Assembly (NCBI RefSeq): GCF_000213175.1
Contig: NW_009799101.1
Span: 3,547,236-3,611,235 of the forward strand
Source: Neurospora tetrasperma FGSC 2508
Taxonomy: Eukaryota; Ascomycota; Sordariomycetes; Sordariales; Sordariaceae
Direction: 5' to 3'
Length of the DNA stretch: 64,000 nucleotides
Below the pieces are notes generated by a model. The model saw only the letters and a program-made list of their open reading frames with translations. It searched no databases and was not told the DNA's origin. This document shows, in pieces, positions 35,736 through 48,006 of the stretch. The number at the start of each line of letters is the position of its first letter. Within the stretch, counting starts at the first letter, position 1. Position numbers and translations under genes: made by a program.

Positions 35736-38700
35736 ATGGTTTCACCAAGTACGAGAAGCACGCGCTCGAGATACTCCAGTCCACGCCAAATACCATTCGG
35801 CTCTGTTGATTCGATTAAGGGGCAACGCAGTGCTAGCGCGAGTGGGAGTGGGAGTGGTGGGAGCGGCAACGCCAGCGGCAGCGGCAGCGGCGGAAAGAGC
35901 AAAGGGAACGGAGGCGGAGGCGGCAACAGTAAGAGCTCGGGAACAGAAGGCCAAAAGACGTTCATGGATCGCTGGCTGGAACCACCCGTGCAGAACAAGC
36001 CCAGCTTTGCCGACGCCGGCTTGGTGCGCCACGGTGTTGTCGAGGGAATGGCGCCCCTGGGGACGATGCCCAAGGCGGGCTTCTTCAAGAAGGCTACACC
36101 TGCACCACCACCACCGCCTGAGTCGAAGCCTTTCAAGACGACGAGAATCGTGATCAAGCGGCCGGTAGTGCCCCCAGCACCTGCGCCGGCTCCCGCAGCT
36201 ACTACTCCGGCACCTGAGGAGGACGAGACTGAAGATGAAGAGGAAAGTGGGAACGGCAGCATCATGACGGGCGCCGATGAGACGGGATCGGAAAGGATGA
36301 CTCCTGCCCCTATTTTCTCGGCTTCGACGCGCCGCCCTCTGCCAGTTTCTCAAACCCTAGCCACCTCACACGGGCTCATGGTGGATCCTCGGACGCAGCT
36401 CATGGACGCAGTGATAGAAAAGGCGGTGGAAGAGGCCGTTGCGCATCACCGGTATCCTACGGCGTACGCCCTCAAGACGCTCTACGAGGAGGATCGACAC
36501 AACTCAAGGTTCCGGGTTATTGCGGAGAAGGTTTTCACGCAGACTGCAGATGCCGGGATGCTCGAAGAATTTGCCCGGATGCTCCACCAAAAGAAAACGG
36601 AAGCGAAGAGGAAAAACATGGGCTTGAATTATTTTGAGGGTATGACGGCCATGGGCCAGGCGCCGCCCAAGCCCCAGCGGGCCTCGTACGGCCATCTAGT
36701 CACATTAGACATTTCCGCCGTGCGACACTATCGTGATGCGGTTGAGCAGCAAAGAGCTGGATCCGGTGATGTGAAGCAAGAGGAAGCCAGTCATGGAGAT
36801 GCTCCGGAGCGGGTCCGTCAACCGCCTTTTGTTGTCCAGCAACAATCGTTGCACCAGCACAATCAGCAGGATCTCCAATACCGCCAGCGGCTCCAGCTCC
36901 AGCAGGAGCAACGGCAGCCTCAGCACTACCAGCCAACATACCCTGAACCCGGTCCGCACCCCAAACCCAACCCTGAACAAGGACCTGAGCCAAAACAGCC
37001 TGAACAGCCAGTGGCAGGACCCAACCCCGAATTGGCACCCACATCTGAGCCTGCTCTTGAACATCTTCCGCTCGACCCTCAACTTCTTAATCCTCCACAC
37101 CAACAACCACCACCATCCCCGCAACCACCATCACCACCACAACAAAAACAGAAACAACAAGCACCTCAGCCGGAGTTGGTCTCTAACCCCGCGCCCAGGA
37201 TTTCATTCACTGGAGGCAAAGCTGACAAGGAAGAGCAAGAGTACAAAGATCAGCAATCTCATTCTGACCCACCTCTTAACCTTTCCTCATCTCACTTTGA
37301 ACGGGACCCGGAAGAAGAAGGGGAAAAGGAGCAAGAGCACTTGTTGGCTTTGAAGACGTCTGCTACGACGCCTGTGCTTGCACTCGCGTCTGCGCTTGCG
37401 CCTGCATCACGGGAACCGGAACAAGAGCAGCGTCCGCCAGACCATGAGCAGGAAGCTGAGGGTAAAATCCGAGAAATTTATGTCCGCAAGAAGCACAGAT
37501 CACCAAGAAAACCTGAATCAGCAAGGGCAAAGATGGTCGTCAACGGGGGGAATGGAAAGGCCAAGTCAGTTTCGCCGAAGAAGAGGGGGCGGGCGAGCTC
37601 CATCTCAAGCTCGTCGTCGTTGTCGAGCGCACGATCGCTCTCACCACCAGCAGACGTGTATGATGGAGATGGGCTAGGGAGCAGCTTTGCCATTTCGATC
37701 TCGCCCTCTCGTGTCAGCCCAGCGCCCATCATTTCTCCTGCCGCGGCGGTCGATTCTGCTGCGATTGGAGCTGGTAATGGCGTCGAGGGCGGCAATCGTG
37801 ATGCCGTTGCGCCACACCCAATCACGGTTCGTCGCCGCATCAACGTGAGGAGGAACAGGAATGTTTCACCTGCCCTCCCATCACCGGCCTCACCCACGGG
37901 TAGGCAGAGCGATTCCTTGGATCCCGCTATCGGATATCCATATGAAATGCCTGCCGTCGTCGACGCGCCTTTGTTCCCAAATCTGAACTCAAAGAAGGGG
38001 TCGAAGTCGGGTGTCCAGGGCGTTGTGTTCCCTAGCAAAGTTGGGCGGATTGATGAGAATGACCCGAAGTATCGCCTGCGACAGAGCGCCAAAAAGATCA
38101 CGGCCAACTATAACAAGCCGTTCCCCGAGAGCTTCACCAGAGAGTCGTATCCCAAGGAGGAGCCTTCCGTGGAGGTGGAAGAGGTGCTGGTATGTGCGCC
38201 TTTAACGCGACCTATGAGCTCAGCAGCACCAGAGACGACAACGCGTGCTACCTCTGTCTCAGCCGAAGGCCGGAGCACGCGCGCATCAAGGAAGAGGTCG
38301 CATGTTGAACTGGAAGAGCAGCAGTCATCACCTACGGCGGCTACTTTTCCTGCATCGGACGTTGCTTCTACGGCTGCGAACTCGAGAGCAGGGACGCCTG
38401 CGCTGCGGCCCGCAAAGAAACCCAGGACGGGTCTGAGGGTGAAGAATTCGTGAGTAATCCATCGCTCCTTTATCTACATGTCCCCAGAGTTTTCTCGCGG
38501 CAGTTTGTCTCTTGTGCATCTTGTGATCCGTCACGGAAAGGTCAATGTTAAGGCGGCTGCGTGCAAGCCATGAATGGACTAGACAGGATGGTTTGTCATG
38601 ATCAAATCTTCTTGCTGGCGTCAAGTGTCACACTAGAGTCTGTCTGCCTTGGCTTTGGTACCCTCACCTTCGCGACTACACGATGAAGAGGGATCGAGAG

Positions 38701-41322
38701 AGAAACGACTAGCGTTTTGCATCATCAAGTGGTCATAGTTCAACGCTACATCTGTCGTTGTACCTGTTGTTCACGTCGCTAACAGTTTCAAATGCAGGCC
38801 GATGAAGAAGAAGACGTCCGCGGCCGGCATCCCGCGGGCGAGCGGAGAGCGAAGTAGTCCGACCGTCACCACTGGCAACTATGCCAAGGAGGTAAGAAGA
38901 TACTTCTCATCAACCAAACTCCTCTCTTTTCTGTTTCTGCTCTTTTTTTTTCGTATGATGTGTGTTCTTTCCTGTCCGTTTGTGCGTGGCTGGGCTTTCC
39001 TATTGGGAAGCGATGCCAGAACGCGAATGGTGCTGGGCTTGCTGGGGGAGGGGGGGGAGCGTTTGGCTAGCTCGGAACACAGATTGGACTGGATTTGCGG
39101 CCTTTCGCTCCTTTCCGGAGACCCTTTTTCTCACTGTCTGATCACCCCTCCCCATCACTCGGCTACCTACCCTACACAGCATCTGCTGCCCTGCCCTGCC
39201 TGCCCATCCCCCATAACATACGTACACCCAATTCCTTCCCTCCCGTCATCCCCCCAATCCCCCAATCCCCCATTCCCCCATTCCCCCATTCCGCCCCAAA
39301 AGAACAGCCCCATGCCCCTTGCTCATCACATCACCCCGTCCTAATCCATCCTACTCGTCCTCTCGTCCTCCCAATCTCATGCCCATGTCTACGCCCATTC
39401 CCATCATCGCCATCCCTCGTGCCCATGCCACGCCTCCATCCGCACAACACAACGCGTGCAGGCCGCAGTAGTTGGCAAGGCAGGGACGGGCACCGGGGGG
39501 GTCTGTGATATTTTTAGTGGCGAACAACAACACGCTACCAACATCCACATTCTACATACTACTTGTCTTTTCTTGTTCCGACTGCTGCCATTTGGTCACT
39601 TCATAAAAAGTCCCCGGTCGTGAAATATGCCGCACAAATCATCGCTCTCGTCTACTTTTCCCAAGTCAAGGCTGTCGTCGCTAACCGCTTATTATGAGGT
39701 ACTTCAGGACGACAATGATGATTATTGCTCATCCTGTGGTGGTAACGGCCAGCTCATCTGCTGCGATGGTTGCACCCGGTCTTTTCACTTCAGTTGCGTG
39801 GATCCGCCGCTGGTGCAAGGTGCTATGCCCGACGAGTGGTTCTGCAATGTCTGTCGCACCGCTCACAATCCTCCGGTCTTCCCCGTGTATAGCGGCCCTT
39901 TTACGTCTTTGATGGAGAAGCTGGAAGCCAAGAACTCGAGCGCATTCGCCCTTCCGCTTGATGTGCGCGAGTATTTCGAGGCTGTTCGCACCGGTCAAGA
40001 TGGCGAGTATGAAGAGATTGTGCCTCTAGTCAAACCGCCGGCTAAGTATGTTCCAGTTCCTCGTGTGATGTCCTAGTTGCGCCTCAAATACTGACAAACG
40101 GCCGCAGGAGGAAAAAGAGCGACGAGGAGTCCGGACCGGATTTTTTCAGGTTACGTGATGATAAGGGAGATCCGGCAATATGCCATCTGTGTCAAGGAGG
40201 AGCCACCGCTCGTACCAGGGCCATAATCCCCTGTAGTCTATGCGGTCTCTTCTGGCACTTGGATTGTCTTGACCCGCCTCTGGCCAACCCGCCTGTTCTC
40301 CGCACATGGAAGTGTCCTTGCCACGTTGATGATTTGCTCGCCAAGGTGCCAGGCCAGTTGGCGCCGGCTCACAAGTTCCGCAAGATCAAGGGTGCATCGG
40401 TAATCAGGCCGGCTTATGGTCGCGCTTATATTAACAACGGCTACATCGAGGTGGAACCCGAGGCTAGCGACGACGAGAGCGGCTGGAAGAACGTCGAGAC
40501 CTATGGCAAGGTTGTGAGATTGCCTGCCAAGGGCATCAAGCTCGATTTCTTGTCACGGTATGTGTTCATGTACATTGTACGAAATTTATCGGCAACGGCA
40601 GGGCTAACTTGTTGTGCAGCGTCCGTGAAAATCGCAAGGGCAAACCTATTCCCCCCCTCAACCTTTCTCAGACCACCGGCGCTGCGGCCTCAGTTGGGTC
40701 ATCTCTCCTCAACAAGCGGAGCTTAGAAGAGCAGCAAGCAGTTTACAATCTTGCTGCGCTGAGTGGACAAGGTACAAGCGGTGTTAATACCTTGGTTGAT
40801 ACCTTGTTGGTATGTGCTTCCTCATCCGTTGCCTCAGCGATTACCATGACTAACATTTCGTCACAGGCCCAAGCTGATCCTTCGGTCATCTCGCTGATGG
40901 CGAGCGGCAACTCTGATCACCTTGCCAATGGTAAACTGAATCATATGGACCAACAGAGTCTTCGTGCTATGCTCGCCCAGATGGAGAAGATGACAAGCCA
41001 AATCAGGAGCATGCTGGAGCCTGTCACTCCCATGGCTGCCTCTCAGGATCAATTGGTATCATCTAAAGTCCCGAGCTTGACGAACTCGTCGCAGTCCATC
41101 ACAGATGGGGAGTCGGAAAAGACGGTCCGCGATGTTGAGGGCACGCCAACGGTGAAGAAGGAACTGCCTTCTTCGCCGGCTGCGACCGACGATGTCGCTA
41201 ACACCAAGCAAACCAAGGAGCCAGCGCCTCCCAGGAGAAAAAAGCGGAAGAGTAACGGAAGGAAGAGCGCAGACAGTGATGCGGCGGTACTCCACAACGG
41301 TGATATAGATGTGGACGCATGA
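35736..41322 (+). CDS. Double-PHD protein, Rco1-like (Rpd3S deacetylase)
   Basis: Large nuclear protein with two PHD fingers, best matching Rco1, the Rpd3S subunit that with Eaf3 directs deacetylation to transcribed chromatin. Six exons: 35736-38449, 38798-38891, 39708-40045, 40108-40557, 40620-40809 and 40867-41322, total 1,413 residues; all junctions keep frame. The N-terminal 900 residues are mostly disordered (Ser/Gly, Pro and Gln/His-rich), with islands FMDRWLEPPVQNKPSF (about residues 76-91) and an alpha-helical segment around residues 220-300. PHD1 spans about 943-985 (CSSCGGNGQLICCDGC, then HFSCVDPP and WFCNVC). PHD2 spans about 1074-1122 (CHLCQGG, CSLCGLFWHLDCLDPPLANP, WKCPCH). The order PHD, spacer, divergent PHD followed by a coiled segment is the Rco1 layout. 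Intron 2 is 816 bases, and an ATG at 39627 inside it opens directly into PHD1, so a short isoform or two separate genes are alternatives. Confidence 0.86.
39251..39297. repeat. C5-run tract (G-quadruplex potential on - strand)
   Basis: Five runs of CCCCC separated by AAT or ATT, then CCCC, inside intron 2 of the Rco1-like gene. The opposite (template) strand has GGGGG runs with three-base loops, matching the G-quadruplex consensus. Confidence 0.85.
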
Positions 41323-43082
41323 GCCTGATGATCTATGGGGAAGGTGGGAAGGAAACCTAGCCAGATGTTGGGAACGACTAATATCCTTTGTTGGGTCTTG
41401 TGGTTTTCGTACCATTTCCATGTTTTAGGGTTTGCATATGTTTATGGTGCACATGCTTAGCTATACTCTATGGGTTGAGAGGGGACTGCAAAAACGAATT
41501 TACACAGAGCAGAGCAGAGACAGCGAGGCTCGCTTGCCTATCCTATAAACAAGTCTATTTGATGATGAATTTGATTGACTCCCATGAACGTCGAAGTCTT
41601 GCGTGAGAGCGAGCCAAATCCAGAGTCCAAGTCCATCTGGATCCCCCACCCTAGCCCGAGTGCTTGCTTGCCCTCCTTTGTATCACCCGCTCACGCCACT
41701 GCCGCCGCGCCCTGCCTTGTCTGCGCACACACTCATTCTGACGATTACCCGAGCAGGCACCCAACCCAACAGCCAGCGACAAGCCAACGACAAGCCAACT
41801 CACCAACCAACCAACCGTCCTCCCTCTAGGTATCAACCCACGAGCCGCAGGTATTCTTTTGTCCATGTATACATACTACACAACATCATAGCTGCCTGGT
41901 TGGTCACACGAGTGTTCTAGTATTTTTCGGTCAGACACGCAGGAAGAGACAGACAGGGCAGGCAGGTAGGTACAGATTCGGAAGAGGTCGGTTTGCGGCG
42001 GCGAGAGGAAGGCATTAAAAAAAATGAACAAATGAAACAACGGCTGTCTCGTCGTTTCAAAAAGATCAAGGGTTCGTTCACTCGGCAGTCTCGCCAGATC
42101 ATCTATCTTGTTTCATCACATCGTCGATAAACTGATGGAACATGGCAAAAAAAATCGAAACGGGAAAGGGTTACATTGGACAAAACATATCATCGATCTT
42201 TGACGTACTTGTGCTCGTGCTCGTGTCGTCGAGGTTCAGGTGAATTGAGGTGGAGCTTAACCTCGCTCAGTTATATAATTATCTAGCCACAAGAGAAATA
42301 ACTGAACGATGGATATCGAAAAACAAATTTTCCATGTACAAAGGAGAAATAGGGTCGAGTTAAACTTTGCAGATTTGGTTGGTGACTTCGACGGACAGAC
42401 GGCCGGACGGATTCGACCCAGCTTGTGGGAAGTGTGTATACATTGCCAATAGGCAAGGCGAAATCTTCAATGCTCTCTCTGTCTTTTGACAAGAGTAAGC
42501 TGTATGATACTATTACACCTCACTCTTTTTTGGATCATGATGCTCTTGCTCGGTGACGATGGAGAGACGTGTTGTCTTATATAGCTGTCTTTTCTTTGAA
42601 CCTACATAGGGAGCTTTTCGCTTCCGTTACATACACCGACGGAAGCAGACAAAAGAAGATGAATAGAAGATCTCGAGATGTTGACCATAACACCGAAAAT
42701 CCACATCCTCATACACATACTGATCCCGAGGAGACTTGTCTCCTTTTTTTCAGTTCGTAAGAAATCCTCTCTCGTCAAAAGTCGATATAAACTTGATCCA
42801 GTGAAAAAGTGATGCCACCACAATTTAACTGACGCAGCTCCTGCTCCAATTCCGGCATTCAATATCGCATCGCACGCACGCAAACATGCTCGCAACCATC
42901 CATTTCGAGCGAAGAAAATACGCTACTACCAAGTGGAAAGCATCCTGCATATCGATACTCAATTCTCAACTCACATAATAACGGAACTGACCACAGTCCG
43001 CCCTTGTCTGTGTCCACCGCGATTAAATTCCTCCTCCTCGAACCTTTCTTCTCTTTTCTCAAACCTCATTACTCCTCATCCC
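41323..43082. other. Intergenic, convergent 3' regions
   Basis: About 1.76 kb between the 3' ends of the Rco1-like gene (+) and PDS5 (-). It contains CAACCAACC-type short repeats near 41760-41820. No gene recognised. Confidence 0.5.
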
Positions 43083-46000
43083 TCATTCGTCATTCATAGC
43101 ACCCTCATCCTCCTCTTCTTCCTCGGCTGGCTGCTTTCCCCTCGTGCTCCTACTGCTTCTCGTAGCTCGAACCGGGGCGGCAGCAGCCTTCGCCTTCCCC
43201 TTTGTCGTCGCAGCAGCAGCAGCCCTTATCCTTGCTGGAGCTGGGGCAGAAGTCTTTGCCTTGCGACCGTTCGCAGCCGCGCGACCTGGTGGTGCCTTTT
43301 CTCCTTCCTCTTCCTCTTCGTCCTCCTCCGCCTCCGCTGGCTCTTCAGCTTCAGCTTCAGGCTCATCAACCATCTCGACATCGCTTAGCTCGCTGAGATC
43401 ACTATCGTCCCCATTTTTGGCTGGCACTGTTGCGGTGTTACCGCGCCCGCTCTTTCTCGTAGCGTTTCTAACTGGCAGAGAAGCGGCTTTCTTGCCCTTG
43501 GCGGCGGCGCTGGCCTTTTTGGTAGCAGCGGCGGGGGGTTCGTCTTGTTTGGGCCCTACCTCCTGCTCCTTTTCGGGTTCGTCACGTTCTTCGTCTTCTT
43601 GACTTTCCTTCTCCTCTTTTTGGCTACTCCTTACTGGTGCGCTCGCCTTGGCAGCAGTCCGCTTAGGCGGCGTCACCTCCTTGCTTCCCTCCTCATCAAT
43701 GCCTTCCTCTCTGTCCTCGTCCTCGTCCTGGTCCTCGTCCTCGTCCTCATCGAGGTACTCCCACTCGGCCACGCCCTCCAACATCTCCTCATCGTCATCC
43801 TCCGAGTCGCGCTCAGTGTAGGGACGACTGTTCTTGTTGGCACGACGGGAACTCTGCCGGCGCTCGGACTCGGGAACAGCCGGACCGGGAGACCAGTCGT
43901 CGCGGTCGGACCTCTTCTTGGCCGGGGTCTTTTTGGACTTGGCTGTGGCGATCTTGCGTGAGGACTTGGCTTCGCGGTCGCCGTCGCGGTCACCGGAGGA
44001 TTGCTTGACTTTCTTGGACTTGTGCCCGTCGCGGTTATTGGTACCGGCTGCAGCGGACATGGACTTGCGTTTCTATAAGGAAAAGGAGGATTGTTAGTTA
44101 TTGCATCAGAACGGTGTAGAGTCATCTTAGGTGTACGTACCTTTTTGCGATCCATAGCCCTCAGAAGATCGTCAAGCTTCTCGTCCAAGCCCTCGGGGAG
44201 GTAGGACTTCTCTGCAATTGTCTGCGCTTCGCTATGGGACTGGAGGGCCGTGTACAGACCGACGGGTAGGCCGACCTTTCCGGGGAACGCATTGAAGGCC
44301 CAAACCTTCTTCTCCTGCCACTTCCTGATAACAGATTGCGCCAAGTCACTCAGGACCCTGTGCGCATCGCTGTTCGGGTTAAGACCATCTTGCGTCTGCT
44401 TCACACGCTCCGCGTACTTGTAGATCAAGCCCAGATTGGACTCGGTGCCCACCAGTACGATGTAGTTGAGGATGTACCGAGCGTGGTCGATAAGGTAGTC
44501 TAATTCGTTGCTGTAGTCGGGGTGGTGGGCCAGAAGCGAGATGAGGCGGGCCATGATCGCCTCGAGAACAGGCTGCTTGAGGTTCTGAAAGTGGCGCGCT
44601 CGAGAACGGATCCATGTTTCCACCCTGTTCTTGAACTCAATGTTGGGTTCGAAGGCAGTGAGGAAGATGATGGTATAGTAGCGCGACCGCAGTTTGCCAT
44701 CGGCAAGATATTTTTGGAGTTTTCGCACAAAACCATGACGCACCTCCTCGACCATATCTTGAGTGGTCAAGGCCAACAGGTTGAAGTCTGATGGCGTAAG
44801 CATGTCATCGAAATGTTTCTGTGTACAGAGCTTGAGCATCAACTGCGCAGCCAAGAGCCTTAGCCTTGTCTTGTGATGCTTGGGCGTCTCCTTGTTCTCG
44901 ACAATTTCGCCCTTCTCCTTGATGATCTTCCTGAGCACCTTCCAAACATTACTGGCCTTCTCTTTTGCGTCTTCGATATCCTCGATACTCCTCACCCTGT
45001 TGACTAGTGTTTTGAGGGAGAGGCACTTGGCCTGGATTTCCTCATCCATCTCGGCGTCATTGACCCAATCGGGATCGCTGTCTTTGGCGTCGGTCCGCAC
45101 CTGGAGGAGGATCTGCTTGAAGGCCATATTGAGAATCTCATCATTCGCCTCCTCGGTAACCTTGGGTGCAAGCAGTTCCAACTGGCTCACAGCGGTAAGC
45201 TTGTTAAGGAAGTTACTCGACCCGTATGACCAATCCTTCAAAATCCTTTGGAGAAGATCAGTGGCGGTAACCATGCTCTTGTCATCCTTCTTACAAAGAA
45301 TAATGTTCACGGCATGCTTTGAGGCCTTGACGGGTTGGCCATACAGAGCATAGTTGATCATGGTCTGGACGAATTTCCGATCCATGGCGACATCCTTAGG
45401 GAACTTCCGGGCATACGTAGAGCAAGCCTTGAGCGTTTCCGCTACTATGGGATCGTTCGGCTTTGTGGCAGTAGGAGCCTGATCAACAAGATCCTTGCAA
45501 AGCTGCCCGATGTGAGTTTTGAAGAGGTCTGGGTTGCGTTGAGAGATCTCGTTCAAGATCTCGTGCGCAACCGATCCCAATCCGTCCTTATCTGATTTGG
45601 AGTACTCCATGATCGTAGATAAGTGACTGCGGTTGAAGAGAAGACAGCCAGAACGGTAGAGTAGAGGAAGCAGAGTGTCAATAACTGAGGGGTCTTTGCT
45701 GGCCATACAGCGCTTGATAAGCTCTTTCAAGGCCTTATACACTGTCTTAAAATCATTCTCCTGGCCAATGACATATTTGATGAGGTTGTAATTGCGGCGG
45801 TCGTGAATTTTAGCAAACTTGAGTAGGTCGGTCTTGCTCTTGACGTGTTCTGGAAGAAACTGTGCAATGTAATCGGCCGTTTTGTTCAAGTTGCTGGTGA
45901 TTTTGTCGGCATTGCTTTCCATAACACCACCGTTGTACCTCTCGCACTGGTCGAGGTAGGTTTCCATAATCTTGGCGAACTGAGGCCGTCTAGATTGCAT

Positions 46001-48006
46001 GGCGAAAAATGCCTTCTTCGCCGGTTCGTCCAGAGAGCGAACAAGGAGGAGAATCCTCTCTGCTCTAATCGCATCATGGTCAATGGATGCCGCATTAGCC
46101 GATTGCGACTGGGAGTTGCCGTTGGCGTTGGAATTCTTAGTCGCCTTTTTGGCTGGCGGATACCCAAGAGGTACTAGGAACTCGTAGATGACGCGATCCA
46201 TCAGGACATTGAGTTCCAGATCATTGGCGTAAAAGGCGTTGTAGATGCGCGACGGGATGCCAGACAATGCTGCTGTTACCGCTTCATTTCCAGCAAGCAT
46301 CTCACCAGTCCCGACAGCCCAGAGTTTAGCCAACAGTGACATGGCAGCAACTCTGACAGCGGGTTTCCTGTCGCGACAGCGATCGGCTAACGTATTGAGA
46401 ACCGATCCATCCTTGCCTACTCCTCCATTAGGTCCTAGCTTGGCAATAATGTCCTGAAACTTGAAGGTCTCGACAGCCTTAACAGCTGCAAGTCTGACTT
46501 TCTCATCGCTGTCCGAGAGCTTCTCTCCCAACCCTCGGATCAAAGTAGCCTCGTCCTCGCGGCTGAGTCCGATTCCTCCAGCAGAGGTGGAGAGAATGTG
46601 GCCTACCGCCGTGGTCCATGCAGCGCGAATTGACGGGGCTTTATCGTTCTTCCTACTCAAGAAGTTGTGGAACGTCGTACTATGTGTTTGCGAGAAGGAT
46701 ATGGAGCAAAGTGGCGTGGTGAGGATGTTGGTCACTTGGGGTTCCGCTCTTTCTTCTTCTTCTTCCAGGCTCAATGGCGGGTATGCAGCTGGATCAAGGA
46801 CGGGCAGTGGAGGCGGACCTGCCGCGCCAATGCCTGAAATCATGTCTCCGAGCGTCTCCGTTGCCATCTGTCGCAAGTGCACATTGTCTGCTGAGAGCTC
46901 TGCATCAACCTGAGGGACAACGTTTTGAAGGATCATGGGAGAGGCCTTCCAGATCTCCCGAATAAGCACATGTGCTTTCCTCAATTCCTTCAAGTCGGAC
47001 TCGGAGGGCCCTGTCGGGCCATCATCCTCATCGTTTTCATCATCCTCGTCTCTGTTGCCGTTCGACCTCCCCGCAAACCCTGTCGCATCGACAATCACAT
47101 CACTAAAATACTGACTGGCGAAACGGGCCATCTTGTCGTCATAAGTCTGGCATAGATTCCTGACCATCTGGTAAGCCTCGGGCTCTTCCTTCAGGAGCAG
47201 CGTTGCCTGGCTGTCATCGATTGGCACATGATCCTGCCGTTCCTTGCCTAGTCCCGGAGCAGCAGCTCTCAGGAACTGGGCCATGATGACATCCACAACC
47301 TTTCCTGGAAGGGTCACGGAGTCGTCGATGAGTACTCCCAGCATCTCTTGCATGCTAAACTCGACGTCTTTTCCAACCTGCTCTCCCTTGGAAGATTTGA
47401 CACCCGAGACACCGTCGAAAATTGTGGTAAAAAGCTTGAGTAGCAAGGCTTCGCTGCCTTCAACATCAAGTAGCAGAACGATACTCTTGATCTCGGCAAA
47501 GGATCGTAGCACATACTTGTGCTGGTTGTTGTAAGGATTCGATGGATCGAAGAGGGCGGGAATGATGGAGTTGATGCTGAGGTTAAAGATATCCTGTTTT
47601 GCGATCACCAATGTCAGCAAGTGGTCCATGAGATGGTGTATTCTGGCTCTCGAACCTTGAGTTGCGATGGTGTAAAGGGCGCATCGGGGGCACATAGCCT
47701 CAAGATATCGACAATGCAGCATGCTGTGTATGCTCGTACGCCCTTGTCCTTGTGTTGGATGAGCTGATGAGAGGCTACATCCTTAGCAACCTTTACCAGT
47801 GAATTGGTGTCCACAGTCTCCTGATCCATCTCCGACAGCTCCTTGGAGAGGGCGTCGAGCCTCTTGAGCAGTGTATCGATGGAGATGGGCTTGCCGGGGC
47901 GCCATGTCAAGGGCTCGTTGAACTCGAGTGCGACCAGTCCCTGTTCCTGCTCCTGCTCCTGCTCGAGCTCCTCCTCCTCCTCGGGAGCGCTTCGACGTGG
48001 CGCCAT
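43083..48006 (-). CDS. pds5: Sister chromatid cohesion protein PDS5 (SPO76/BimD)
   Basis: HEAT-repeat regulator of cohesin, needed for cohesion and for meiotic chromosome axes; the fungal versions are Sordaria SPO76 and Aspergillus BimD. Exons 48006-47656, 47593-44141 and 44072-43083 give 1,597 residues, a normal family size. The N-terminus after an acidic EQEQEQ patch has LEFNEPLTWRPGKPISIDTL and the classic HKDKGVRAYTACCIVDILRL, then APDAPFTPSQLKDIF across the first junction. HEAT repeats continue for about 1,200 residues (for example RCMASKDPSVIDTLLPLLYR). The last 330 residues, mostly from exon 3, are disordered: basic KKVK/KKTPAKKR blocks, a long acidic block of ED repeats and GRG-type patches that could contact DNA. 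It converges on the Rco1-like gene. Retention of intron 2 would change the tail (see findings). Confidence 0.95.
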
